Of a stretch of 64,000 nucleotides of DNA, positions 36,124 to 46,856 are shown in pieces. Both the position numbers and the translations under genes were made by a program. Under the pieces are notes generated by a model that saw only the letters and a program-made list of their open reading frames with translations, had not been told where the DNA came from and did no database searches. How positions within the stretch are numbered: position 1 is the first letter of the stretch; each line of letters starts with the position of its first letter. The stretch comes from Fragilariopsis cylindrus CCMP1102 (taxonomy: Eukaryota; Bacillariophyta; Bacillariophyceae; Bacillariales; Bacillariaceae): assembly GCA_900095095.1 (NCBI GenBank), contig FMBT01000299.1:598221-662220 (forward strand), in the 5' to 3' direction.

Positions 36124-39100
36124 ATGGCTACTATTTCTATGTCGACGACGTCACCAATCGGATCATCCTCTTCTGATGTCGTAGCAACAGCCTCAGGATG
36201 GATTGCTTTATTACAAGAACCGGATCCTACATTAAAGTCACACGCCCTAAAGAAGTTGTTAGAATGTGTAGATACTTTGTGGCATGAGGTGGCGGAATCT
36301 CTTCCTGATTTAGAGACAATTTCGGAAGACTTTGATCTTCCACTGCCAATGCGACAAAGGGCTGCTGCTGTTGCATCACGAGTTTTTTTTCATTTAGAGG
36401 AACCATCCCAAGCACTACGTTTGGCACTTGAAGCTGGCGAAGAACATTTTGATGTACAGAACAGGACTCCGTACGTTGAATCTCTTATTACTGCTGCATT
36501 GGATGCATACATTAAGGAACGTCGCAAGTTAATCCAACAACAGGAGGATGACGGAAGTACTCCTGCATCTTCCGATGAGACTGGAATATCATTGGACCAA
36601 CTTCAGGGTATGGTTTATCGTCTTTTAGATGCGTGTTGTGAGGAAGGACGGTGCGATCACGCATTGGGAATTGCATTAGAGGCACAGGAAACTACCAAAT
36701 TAAGAGATATTCTTATGTCGTCGGGACCGGATGATTCACTCCTCAAGTATGCTTTAGATGCATCCATTAATGTCGTTTCTAGTAAATCATTTCGACAGGA
36801 GGCATTGACGGTGATCGCTGAATGTCTCTCTACTCAAGCCGAGACACGCAAGATGGCCTCAGTCGATACATTAATCATTGTCTATCAACTATTAGGAAAG
36901 GCTGATTCTGTTGCAGAGGTTTTGGGATCGTTAATCAAGGGGTCGGACGAGGATGCACTTCTTGGTTTTCAGCTATGTTTTGATTTAGTTGATAGTGGTG
37001 ATCAAGCTTTTGTGACTAGGGTAGCAGATGTTCTCCTACCAATGTCATCCGAAGAAAATGCTGATCGATGGTCGCAGGTTGCTCGTGTTCTAACGGGAGG
37101 GTTCTCATCGGAACTAGCTTTATCGTTTTTGCATAAACAATCACACGCTGATCGCTTAATTATGGAAACTTTGAAAAAATCATTGGAAGAACGTGGAAGT
37201 GGTGGACGATCGTCTCTATTGCACAATGCAGCCGTCATGACCCATGCTTACTTATATGCTGGAACTACCAATGATAGCTTCCTTAGAGACTATTTGGATT
37301 GGATGAAGAAGGCTTCAAACTGGTACGTCTAATGATTACTTATCTATTGCTGGATACTAATTGCGTAATGAATACGTGTTCGTGCTCCGTGAAATTAACG
37401 GGTTATTATGGTTGCAGTAGAGGACACATTATGTGTTACTGTATTGTATATGGTTCCTTTTAACTAACTTCGTTTCGTTTGCGACTGTTGTTGTCCTGTC
37501 TATTTTATCCAACGTATCCAAAGGGCTAAGTTCTCCGCAACGGCATCATTGGGTGTGATCCATGCAGGTCACGTCACCGAGGCCATGCATCTTCTCGAAC
37601 CATATTTACCTGCCAATCCTACTACAGGCGATGAAGGTGGCACTGTAAGTACGGTGTCAGCCCAAGGGGGTTATGCCGAAGGTGGTTCCCTTTATGCGCT
37701 TGGTCTGATCCATGGATCTCATTCAGGTTCTTCGGCAGAGAAACGTAAGGAAACATCAGATTTTATTCGTACACATCTCCGTGCGTCACATGCCAACGAA
37801 GTTATCAGCCACGGAGCTGCATTGGGTGTCGGATTGACATCCATGGGCTCCGCTAATGTCACTATTGTTAATGAGTTGAAAGAACTTCTCGATACTGATT
37901 CCGCTGTTGCAGGAGAAGCAGCTGGTATGGCAATAGGGATGGTTCTTGTGGGGACTGGAGCTGGTAATACACACAACTCTCTCCCATCACAGGGGAAAGA
38001 AGAAATCATGGAGATGGTATCAGAACTTAAGAATTATGCTCGTGAAACTCATCATGAAAAAATTATTCGAGGAATTTCAGTTGGTCTTGCTCTTATGCAA
38101 TTTCAACAAGAAGAGAATGCCGATGCTCTTATCGAGGATATGAGAACAGATCGTGATCCAGTCCTACGATATGGAGCTCAATACGCACTTGCTCTTGCAT
38201 ATTGCGGTACTGGATCAAATAAGGCAATTCGTATTTTGCTTCATACCGCTGTCAGTGACGTAAGCGATGATGTACGCATGGCGGCTGTGATTAGTCTCGC
38301 CTTCGTCCTTTACAAGACACCTGAACGAGTTCCACAACTTGTCAAATTACTTATGGAGAGTTTCAACCCACATGTTCGTTATGCGAGTTGTATGGCTGTT
38401 GGGATTGCTATGGCTGGAACTGGTGACTCAGAAAGTATCGCCATGCTTGAGCCAATGTTAGATGATATGACAGACTACGTCCGACAAGGGGCATTGGTTG
38501 GTACCGCCATGATTACATGCAGCAGAGCGATACTTGCAACAATAGGAAGATCAAGTCTTTCCGTGAGCGCTTATCATCTATTGTCAGTGAAAAGCACCAG
38601 AGTACCTTGACAAAGATGGGTGCTATCTTATCTATCGGCATCATCGATGCAGGAGGTAGAAACTGTTCCATATCTCTTGGGTCGAGAAATGGTTTCACTC
38701 AAATGACTAGTGCCGTTGGGATGGTTCTTTGGTTGCAACATTGGCACTGGTATCCAATGATGCATTCTCTTGGTCTTGTCCTTACTCCTACGTATTCGAT
38801 TGGTTTAAACAAGGACTTTAAGTTCCCCAAGAGCTTTGAAATAGTTTGCAATTCAAACCTAGTGTGTTGCCTACCCGAAGAAACTCGAGGAGAAGAAGGC
38901 AGCAGAGAAAAAGCGAGTGGAGACTGTTACGTTATCTACGACTGCAAAGGACAAAGCAAGGCTAGCAAGAAAAAGGGCGAAAGAAGAAGCCGCTGGTTCG
39001 AGTGATGCGATGGATGTAGAAATACCGAAGAAAAGGGAGACGAAAAAGATACAGAAAACAAAACTACCGGCGAAGATACTGATAATAAAATGGATGTTGA

Positions 39101-39476
39101 TAAAGAAGAAGTACCAGAAAAGAAACTCAAGAAAAAACGTGAACCCGAGCCAACATCTTTTCGGGTCAGTAATCCATCGCGTGTATCTACTGCCCAGTCA
39201 CTTGTGTGTGAATTTGATTTGACCCAACGTTATCGGCCCATTCGAGTCGAAGAAAAACCTTTTGGGGTTATTATCCTAACCGATAGTACGCCAGGAGAGG
39301 TGGAAGATTTGGGTGCAGTCAAGGCACCATCGCTTGAACCCGATGGAGAATGTGCTCCTCCTGAACCTTTCGAATGGATAGCCCCTGCTTCGGAAACTGC
39401 CGTCAAGGTGCAATCTGAAGAGGAGTCAGAAGAATCTAAAAAAGAAGACGAGACGGCAATGAAAGAAGAAGCTTAA
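36124..39476 (+). CDS. PSMD1: 26S proteasome regulatory subunit RPN2 (PSMD1)
   Basis: RPN2 is the largest scaffold of the 19S base. Exons are 36124-37322 and 37524-39476, with a Trp codon split by the intron to give NWAKFSATASLGVIHAGH, a signature of the family. PC-repeat (proteasome/cyclosome) units follow, for example EGGSLYALGLIHGSH and VISHGAALGVGLTSMGSA. After 38516 the toroid end and the C-terminal region continue in other frames: KSFRERLSSIVSEKH, GAILSIGIIDAGGRN, then YPKKLEEKKAAEKK. Four one-base breaks occur at about 38516, 38856, 38868 and 39032; three are in A or T runs where adding one base restores the conserved sequence. The C terminus FRVSNPSRVSTAQ and RYRPIRVEEKPFGVIIL matches the RPN2 end. 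Confidence 0.92.
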
Positions 39477-39514
39477 ATAATAAATAAGTAAAAAGATTAT
39501 TCTAATTAATTCGA

Positions 39515-40979
39515 TCATTCTATATAATTGTAGTTATCACTCCAAAACGACTCTTTGAGTATTTCTTCAAGTAGGACGATCAACGTATTAATTCCTTTCC
39601 TGTAACCCGGGTCACCACCGGGTTGTCTTCTTACTCTTCCAAAATCGATCATCTTCGCTCTTCCCATATCCAGTTGTACATTGCCCGTTTCTTTTTCCTC
39701 GTCCGTTTCTCCTTCGTATATTATGAGAATTGAGCTGCCATAAAATGCTAAAACATCATTGTCACGAAACCAACCTCTAATCAATTTTAATTTTGATACA
39801 ATCCTTATAATTGCACTCGATCGCTTCTTCTTAATGTCTTTCGGAAGATTTTCACCACCTAGGAATGTTCGGAGTGCATCTTTAACGGATTCTCGTGTAT
39901 CAGAGAACGACCAAATTGCTTGGGATAATATACGTATCCACCCTTTCCAGCTTTGGCATTTGATGGGTCGTATATTCTCATAGCAACCATACGAAATCCA
40001 AAATCAGTTTGTTGTGGATGATATTTATTCATTTCTCGTGATCTCTTTTCATCCGTTGCGTCTGGTTCGTAAGTTTCAGTACCAATTTTTAAATCTAAAA
40101 CACATGGCTTGGAAAAATGTGTTGTTAGGTTGTTAAGAATAATATAAGTATTCGACTTAACACCAACATCAATTGATTCAGATTCCGATTGTTCCTTTGG
40201 AGATAACTTTTGATCATCGTATTCAGTAGTGCCGACATATTTCGGAGTAAATAATTCTAGTCGGTGTAGTAGTTTTGTCTCATTCTCGACCTTGGTCATG
40301 TCACAACAAGGTTGTGTAGTATCTTTTTTTTTTTTTCCTACTTCTTCTTTCTTCTTCTTGTGAAGTATGAAAAAGGATATTTTGGGAGAAGAAGAAGATG
40401 ATGATGTGGTGGTGATTGATGATTTATCTCTTGGACCAAAAAGTTTACAATATATTTGAAACCCAGATCGTTTATTACGAGCATGTGTCGCTTGAATTGC
40501 TTCGTAGAAGGCGATCTCTCGTATTCCACGATGGTCTAGGTTTGCCGGTTTCATAACAAATGTTTCAAATATCAAAACCGGTCGTTTTTGTTGAGATTTC
40601 CCCCCAACCTGGCCAACCATATTTTGTGCACCAGATACCCGAAATGATAACCACCTCTTTGCTCTATGGCATGCCATGTCTAACATTTCTCTAGTCAATT
40701 TAGTATTCGTATATTCGAACATGGGACTACAACTATAATTCTCTCCATTTTCTTTTTTGTCTCCATTTCCATTAGCAATTATTTGCTGCTGCTGCTGCTG
40801 TGCTGCTGCTGTTGCTGAGATTTATCAGACCTCTCGTCATTCGCCGACGAGGAATCCTTCTTTTCCGATTTTTTCTTTCCTTCTTTCGCACTATTATTAT
40901 ATACTACGAATGATAGGATCACAATACATGACGTCAACCCGATACATAATATTCTAGTCGATGTGCTACGCTGCAACAT
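39515..40979 (-). CDS. inositol polyphosphate kinase with N-terminal membrane anchor
   Basis: The IPK-family signature PxxxDxKxG is present as PCVLDLKIGTETYEPDA. The C-terminal catalytic block is GSSILIIYEGE followed by KMIDFGRVRRQPGGDPG and YRKGINTLI, corresponding to the IDFxH and D-x-G-Y elements. These enzymes phosphorylate inositol phosphates with ATP. The IP6K, IPMK or IP3K subtype cannot be fixed here. The N terminus has one hydrophobic helix (ILCIGLTSCIVILSFVVY) and then a charged Lys/Ser/Gln linker. Two probable indels break the frame: one in a CAG run near 40800 and one near 39902, where the sequence resumes as RESVKDALRTFLGG. A Met at 41060 is also in frame. Confidence 0.78.
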
Positions 40980-41933
40980 TATTTTCAACGGCCTCGGGTC
41001 TCTCTTATTTTCTACCGTAATGCAAAAGTTTGGTGTTGTAAACAAAAAATTAATAAACAAATTAATAAATGGCTGTCATGGTCCTCCAAAGAAAAAATAA
41101 GATTTAGTCAGTTTCTGTTCCAATCTCCAATTCAAATCTAATTCAAGGCGAAGGAGAAGGTAAGAAGATACAGCCACGCATGTACAGGAGCATCCGGTAA
41201 TGAAATTTTATTGTAAAAACTAGGGTTTGGAAATTTCACTAGTCGCCGAAATAGTTGAAATTTTCACATGAAATTTCGTGAAGTTTTCATTAGGAATGTG
41301 ACTTGTGACACAATTTTTTTCATTCACTAATTGAAAGTTTTTCGTAAATTTCATTCAACAGTCCTGGGACTCAATTTTTCGTGACTCATTTGGACAAAAT
41401 TGTCTCAAATTGCAATTCCGGTTCGCGCTTATTTTAGAATGAACAAGTGAAATGAAAATAAAAAGGAATAAAAACTATTATTTTTTATCTCGCGCGACCA
41501 AAAGGGGGCAGTAGATACTGTTACAAAAAATGATATTTTTTATCCCCCTCTCTACGTAGGGCGAAGCCTAACTACCGAATTAGCGAAGAAATTCACATCT
41601 TTCCATAGTCGCTAAAATTCTAATTACTTTAAATCTGAGATTACAGAGATTACGTATTATGAGTTGACTGTTTGCTGTTACACGACCCTAACCGAACCGT
41701 TCATTTCCGTAACAGTATTTCACAAAGGTTCGTCTGCCGATTCTTTTACCTCATACACAAATATGACAGATTAGACAGACACACAATATAATATCATCAA
41801 CAACAGATATATCAACAACTACAAGTAGACCTATGGCGGTGTGAGGAGTAGAATAAACATTACGCAACAATCCACTTTCAAACTTTATAATTCATAATAA
41901 AACCAGTACAGTAATTCGATAGAAGTAGTAGTC
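40980..41933. other. divergent intergenic region
   Basis: About 950 bp. The part at 41200-41380 is rich in repeated GAAATTT-like words (for example TTGAAATTTTCACATGAAAT), perhaps a decayed repeat. No coding frame or RNA is seen. Confidence 0.35.
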
Positions 41934-43572
41934 ATGAATTTTTTCGAGTGATTACTTTATTTCTTGCCATACATGTGCATGCAGCAGCTATGTCTGAAAC
42001 AACCAAAGAAACTAGCTTTGTGGAGGATACAGATTTTTGGGTAGGACTTGTTGAAGAAACAACAGACAGTTACATGATTCCAACCGGACAACCTTCACTC
42101 AAACCGATCCCAAAGTCGCCCGCACCATCTAACGCACCAATTCGCCCCACGATTGCTCCAACAGTGCCTCCAATCCCTAGTCCAACTTTTAATCCTACTG
42201 AGGTCCCTACTACAGTACCAAGTGGACCTCCAAGTGCAATACCCTCACCTACTCCTTCGTTTGTACCCATATCGGTACCGAGCGTAGCACCCTCGTTTTC
42301 TTTAGCTCCATCGGAATCAAGTGCCCCGACATCGACACCATTTCCAACATCAACGGCGAGACCTACTGCATCAATTTCCCCTTCAGGTATTCCAAGTTCA
42401 ATTCCCAGTGATGGTCCATCTTTATCTCTTAATCCAACGTCCTCAAGCAGACCTACCATGTCCCCAGGTCCGACTATCACGCCTTTACCAAGTATGTCTC
42501 AAGGTCCAACTATTACGCGTTACCAAGCATGTCCCAGGTCCGACTATTACGCCTTTACCTAGCATGTCCCAGGTCCTACTTTACCCCTTTACCAAGCATG
42601 TCCCAAGGCCCTACTATCACGCCTTTACCAAGCATATCCCCAGGTCCTACTTTTACACCTTTACCAAGCATGTCTCCAGGTCCAACTATTACGCCTTCAC
42701 CAAGCATGTCCCCAGGCCCGACTTTCACACCTTTACCAAGCATGTCCCAAGGTCCGACTATTACGCCTTTACCAACAACTTTACCTCCTCAACTCACTTG
42801 CATCATTTCGGCTGATATCACTTGCGAGAATGAGGACGGTGACGCCTGTGATTTCGCCAGCCCGATTGGAGAGCAATGTATCGGAAGTAGTGCTAAAGAA
42901 CTTCGGTTCTTATATACGGCAAACTCTTTCTGTATGGGGAACAATACACAAGCAAGTTTTGGCTGTGTTGACGAGATCATTACGGATGGACCCCGTTCTT
43001 CGACGGTGTATATTAGCATAAATCTTGGCGATGCCGTATTCTATGAAGGTATTGTCAACGAAGGAAATGTGTTTCGTGTTCCTATCGTTGATGATACAGA
43101 TTCAATTATCATTGAGATCAGTAACTTAGATGAAAGTTTCGGTCCAGGAATTCTTCTTCAGACAATGGTGATGAGTGTACAGTGTCGAGAGGAAGATTCG
43201 CTAGTGCTTTTGGATACTTTTGGAGGCCTGCAACTTGTTGGTTATAGAAACGAAGAGCAAGGGTTGAAATCTGTATTTGCCAATGTTTCTATTCGTTACG
43301 CTGCAGCCAACTTGGGGCGTCAAGATTTATCTTTAACCAGTGCAATTAAGACCACCCCTTTTGCGGAAATGGTATCAATTCTACCAAGTGATGAAAGTCT
43401 ACTAATTGACCCAGGTTTAAGTGAGACCTTCTCCGAACTCCTCGCTTTGAATCTAGCGGCCATTGCTGGGACAGAGCTTAATTTCTCTCTTTTTGTACAG
43501 GGCGATGATGCCATTACTGGTGGGGAGTGCGGGGACTCAGATACTTATACTCTGTCGATTCAACAACCATAA
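41934..43572 (+). CDS. secreted Pro/Ser/Thr-repeat protein with Cys-containing C-terminal domain
   Basis: A signal peptide is visible when the T run at 41939-41944 is read one base longer: Met at 41934 leads to the hydrophobic VITLFLAIHVHAAAMS. The mature region is a long series of P-S-x-x-P units, then about nine copies of a 12-residue unit (PGPTITPLPSMS and variants). The C-terminal domain (about 42790-43572) has spaced Cys residues in ADITCENEDGDACDFAS, EQCIGSS, SFCMGN and SVQCREE. Proteins of this design are common in diatoms and are thought to be cell-wall or extracellular. A frame change inside the repeats (near 42520) is either an indel error or real repeat slippage. The partner is unknown. 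Confidence 0.7.
42458..42780 (+). repeat. 36-bp minisatellite, about nine units
   Basis: Units begin ATGTCCCCAGGTCC or ATGTCTCAAGGTCC and end in CCTTTACCAAGC. They encode the 12-residue Pro/Ser/Thr motif. One or two units are shifted in frame or shortened near 42510-42600. Confidence 0.85.
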
Positions 43573-44142
43573 TATACTTCTCCTGCAACTCTACCTACTT
43601 ACTTGCTTACTTACTCACTCCATAACAAATCATTTATATCTCATAAAAACAACCGGTCATCAAAACGAAGAAAGACTGCACTATTCAAAACAAACAAACA
43701 CAGACGACACGCATTGATCTCGCTGTGAGACTTTACAATCCATGATAAAATAAATTGAAATAAATATAAGATAAAATAAATTGGATCTTCTGAAAATCTT
43801 CAGTTTTCCTTAACGCATTCAATTACACGCACGCACCATAGAAACATTTTGTTCTATTCGCAACAAACAAATAAATATGTTCCCCGTTTCCACTCCATTC
43901 ATAATAATATTAATATGCACGTCCAGTACTACTACTACTACTACTACAATATTATTTCTATAATTTATACGTTAATTTGTATAATTGAATCTTATTTTCA
44001 GAAAATCAGTTACACGAGGTTGCATGTTGCCGTTATCGGTACATGTAGCCATAGTAATAATAGTTGTAGATATTGCCAATATCAAAGCCCGTATTCGTCA
44101 ATACTACTTGTTTGATGATACAACTGTTGAAACTTTAAAAAA
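43573..44142. other. convergent intergenic spacer
   Basis: 570 bp between converging genes, with a short ACT repeat near 43928. No gene is seen. Confidence 0.35.
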
Positions 44143-45464
44143 TTAATTATCAAGGCCCCCGAAGATGTCATCATCATCGTCGTCGTCATCACTATCATTT
44201 TGATTATTACTATTATATCCCTTATTTGTTGTATCTTTCACGTAAGATGCTTCGCCCTTTGTTGTTGTTGTTGTTGTCGTTGATTGTATACCCCGAGTTC
44301 GTCCTACTTGTTCTTTCATCATTTCGTCTCGAATAATATTTCGTGACTTAAAGACTAGATCGATTTTATTCATGACGTCTTTAGACAACAAGATGGGAGA
44401 TTTACTACTACTACCACTGCCTACTCTTGATAAGGTATACTGTCGTGGTATTTCCCATGCTCTCGTCGAATCAGAAGGGTGACCATCGATCGCTAGCGAG
44501 TACATTGTACGTTGTAGTGTTTTTCCGGCCATACTACAAGTATTTTCATCTTCTGCTGCTGTATCAGAGCTAGAGCTTGCAGTTCTATTATTATTATTAT
44601 TATCATAATTATCATCCCACGAAGAAGAAGAAAAAGAGCTGATATCAGAAGTTTTCAATTTCAAAACCCCATTGATATATTCGACCATACCACTGCTTAC
44701 AATAATGGAACGATAATCATCAAGGTTATTACTATCTTTGTTGTTGTTGCTGCTGTTGCTGTTGATACTATCAATGCTATTTTTTGAAGAAAGAAAGTCT
44801 TTTAAGATTAATTTAGCTTCATTTAAGCTCGGTAGTTCCTTCCTTATTTTGCAATCATTCGGCGGCACCTCGTCGTCATCAACAGTTGAATATATATTTT
44901 CCGTAGACGTTGCAGTCATTGATTTTTCGTCATCGCGCCCAACTAATTTAAGACCCGCCGCCTGTCGATCTTTTCGTGCAAGTGCAATATCAAGTCCTCT
45001 TTGTTATGAGGTATTATTAAAAAAGCATCAGAAGATGATGCTGGTGCTGTTGTTCCTGGCACTGCTGTTCCCCCTTCTCGTCGTTCTTTTGCTCGATCTC
45101 GATATCGTGACGACAAATCTTCCTCGATAGCCTTTGCAGTATCGTCATCTTTTTGATCGCGTTTGCCATTGCCATAATAATCATTATCATCAGGCTTTCC
45201 ACCTTTATTTCGTTGTTTCTTACCGAAACTTGTTTTACCACCACCACCCTCATCTTCGTCATCACTATCATTGTATCCACCACCTCGTGTTCTTTTTTTC
45301 TTTTTTTGGAACTCTTCTTCCACTGCTTTACGGGCTATCGCTTTACTTGAACCCGGTTGGTTATGGGTCCGTACCAAATCCTTAAAGGCATTGTTATCCA
45401 TTATGTTGCTACCAAGTTGCGTTGTTGTTGTTGTTGTTGTTGTTGTTGTGCTTTTTCGTAACAT
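44143..45464 (-). CDS. IK: RED/IK-like spliceosome protein
   Basis: The N-terminal part has YRDRAKERREG, the core of the RED N-terminal domain, and a downstream RGLDIALARKDRQAAGLKLV that resembles the conserved GLDFALLQKVRxE helix of RED. The middle holds TARAWEIP-like (STRAWEIPRQYTLSR) and DVMNKIDLVFKSRNIIRDEM segments, and the end is Asp-rich. RED works with SMU1 in the precatalytic spliceosome. Many Thr, Ser, Asn and Asp runs interrupt the sequence. A frame change lies near 44980-45010. The start codon is 100 bp from the 3' end of the retroelement, so the promoter may now include element sequence. The call rests on two short blocks, so it is tentative. Confidence 0.55.
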
Positions 45465-45564
45465 TTGAAATGGGAATGTGGTAACTTCGTGAGTATTGAT
45501 GGGGAAATTTGCTAGCGAAAGAGCGCACGTAAAATCGTGAAATAAAAATTTGATGAAAGGGGAG

Positions 45565-45862
45565 CTAAATTAGTGACACAAAGACCAATAATTTAGCCTA
45601 AGTTAGGTACCAGACAATCCGCTCGTGATTCATTCCTTGTTATATTTTACCAATGTCGTAACACAGATCTATGGGTCTACTCTCTTCTGGAGCAGACAGT
45701 CTTCCGATTCTTCCTATGGTTGATTGTTGGGTCGTGAAACGACTCGGGACTGAATCATAGGTGAACTATGGTGGCGCTGGGGTCCGGCGTCAAATTTCCC
45801 TTTTTGAGGGGAATTTGGCTTCGAATCCGTGTGCTACTATGAATACTGAAAAATGCTTTCTC
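45565..45862 (-). repeat. split direct repeat B2
   Basis: 298 bp, the distal end of the element. It matches 46063-46360 without visible difference. It starts CTAAATTAGTGACAC and ends AATGCTTTCTC on the plus strand. Confidence 0.95.
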
Positions 45863-45884
45863 TAGGAGTGAGGTTTGGTTGTGG

Positions 45885-46062
45885 GAAAGCATATACAGTA
45901 AGGTTACTTCAGTCGAGTCTTTTCGACGACATAGGTCAAATCTGACAAAGAATGAGAGTGTAATAGGTGTATACTATTTCACTCTGCCTCCGCCTTCCTT
46001 GCGCGTAGGTTGTACGCGCAGGAGGCGAATTCATCACTGCACTTGCTGGACCTGCGTGTCAA
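45885..46062 (-). repeat. split direct repeat A2
   Basis: 178 bp matching A1 at 55680-55857. It abuts B1 with no gap and is separated from B2 by 22 bp (45863-45884). It contains the hairpin at 45997-46022. Confidence 0.95.
45997..46022. promoter_or_regulatory. perfect-stem hairpin in the A repeat
   Basis: CCTTGCGCGTA pairs with TACGCGCAGG around a 5-nt loop GGTTG, giving ten pairs including one G-U. The same hairpin is in A1 (55792-55817) and in copy 2 (about 62682-62707). It is a candidate recombinase site or RNA structure; this role is inferred. Confidence 0.6.
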
Positions 46063-46360
46063 CTAAATTAGTGACACAAAGACCAATAATTTAGCCTAAG
46101 TTAGGTACCAGACAATCCGCTCGTGATTCATTCCTTGTTATATTTTACCAATGTCGTAACACAGATCTATGGGTCTACTCTCTTCTGGAGCAGACAGTCT
46201 TCCGATTCTTCCTATGGTTGATTGTTGGGTCGTGAAACGACTCGGGACTGAATCATAGGTGAACTATGGTGGCGCTGGGGTCCGGCGTCAAATTTCCCTT
46301 TTTGAGGGGAATTTGGCTTCGAATCCGTGTGCTACTATGAATACTGAAAAATGCTTTCTC
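46063..46360 (-). repeat. split direct repeat B1
   Basis: 298 bp, identical to B2 as far as read. It joins A2 directly at 46062/46063, the junction expected of a circular intermediate. Confidence 0.95.
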
Positions 46361-46856
46361 CACAAACCAAAGCTACCGTAGGTGGCAAGGCCCATGATCG
46401 TGGAAAACCTGTAATCTAGATCCTCAATAACGTGGGTGTGTTAGTCCGCGTTAGAGGCGGGTCTAGATTGAGGTACGAGTATATAATAGTCGGACTGAAT
46501 GGAGGTTTTTCGTGTAATAGAAAATACTAGTGCTGGAATCTATGTAGTTCTAGAGTTGTTGCTGACTAGGTTATAGATGTAGTATGTTGTTGATCATTAC
46601 AGAAATTATATGTATTAGAATTGAATGTGGTTATAAACGAATATCTTGCTGATGTTGTTCGACAGTGGCTAAGCTGTGTCGTGAAATCAGAGTATTGTTG
46701 TTGACGTCTTATGTATTGCGTCAGTGCTTAAGTAAAGATGCGCTCGACGATGCAGACACGTGTGTCGATGCTTTCGTTGCGATCGTTGACTCTTTTGTAC
46801 AGAGTCGGTTGGATGAATGTGTTGTTGGTGGACGCAAATGGTGGTGCATTTGTGTC

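Noticed and set aside
41200-41600. GAAATTT-rich stretch considered as a transposon remnant
   Set aside because: No coding trace, terminal repeats or target duplication could be seen.
45820-45845. GGCTTCGAATCCG in the B repeats resembles a tRNA B box
   Set aside because: The flanks do not form a T stem, no cloverleaf or A box was found, and the match is in both B repeats of the retroelement.
45879-46094. Plus-strand open frames across the A repeats and elsewhere in the element
   Set aside because: They are antisense to the element's genes, repeat with the A repeat, and have no domain features.
45565-46360. Reading B2-A2-B1 as a solo LTR or LTR retrotransposon end
   Set aside because: The A and B parts are shared separately, A also lies at the far end, there is no TG...CA border or integrase, and a tyrosine recombinase is present.
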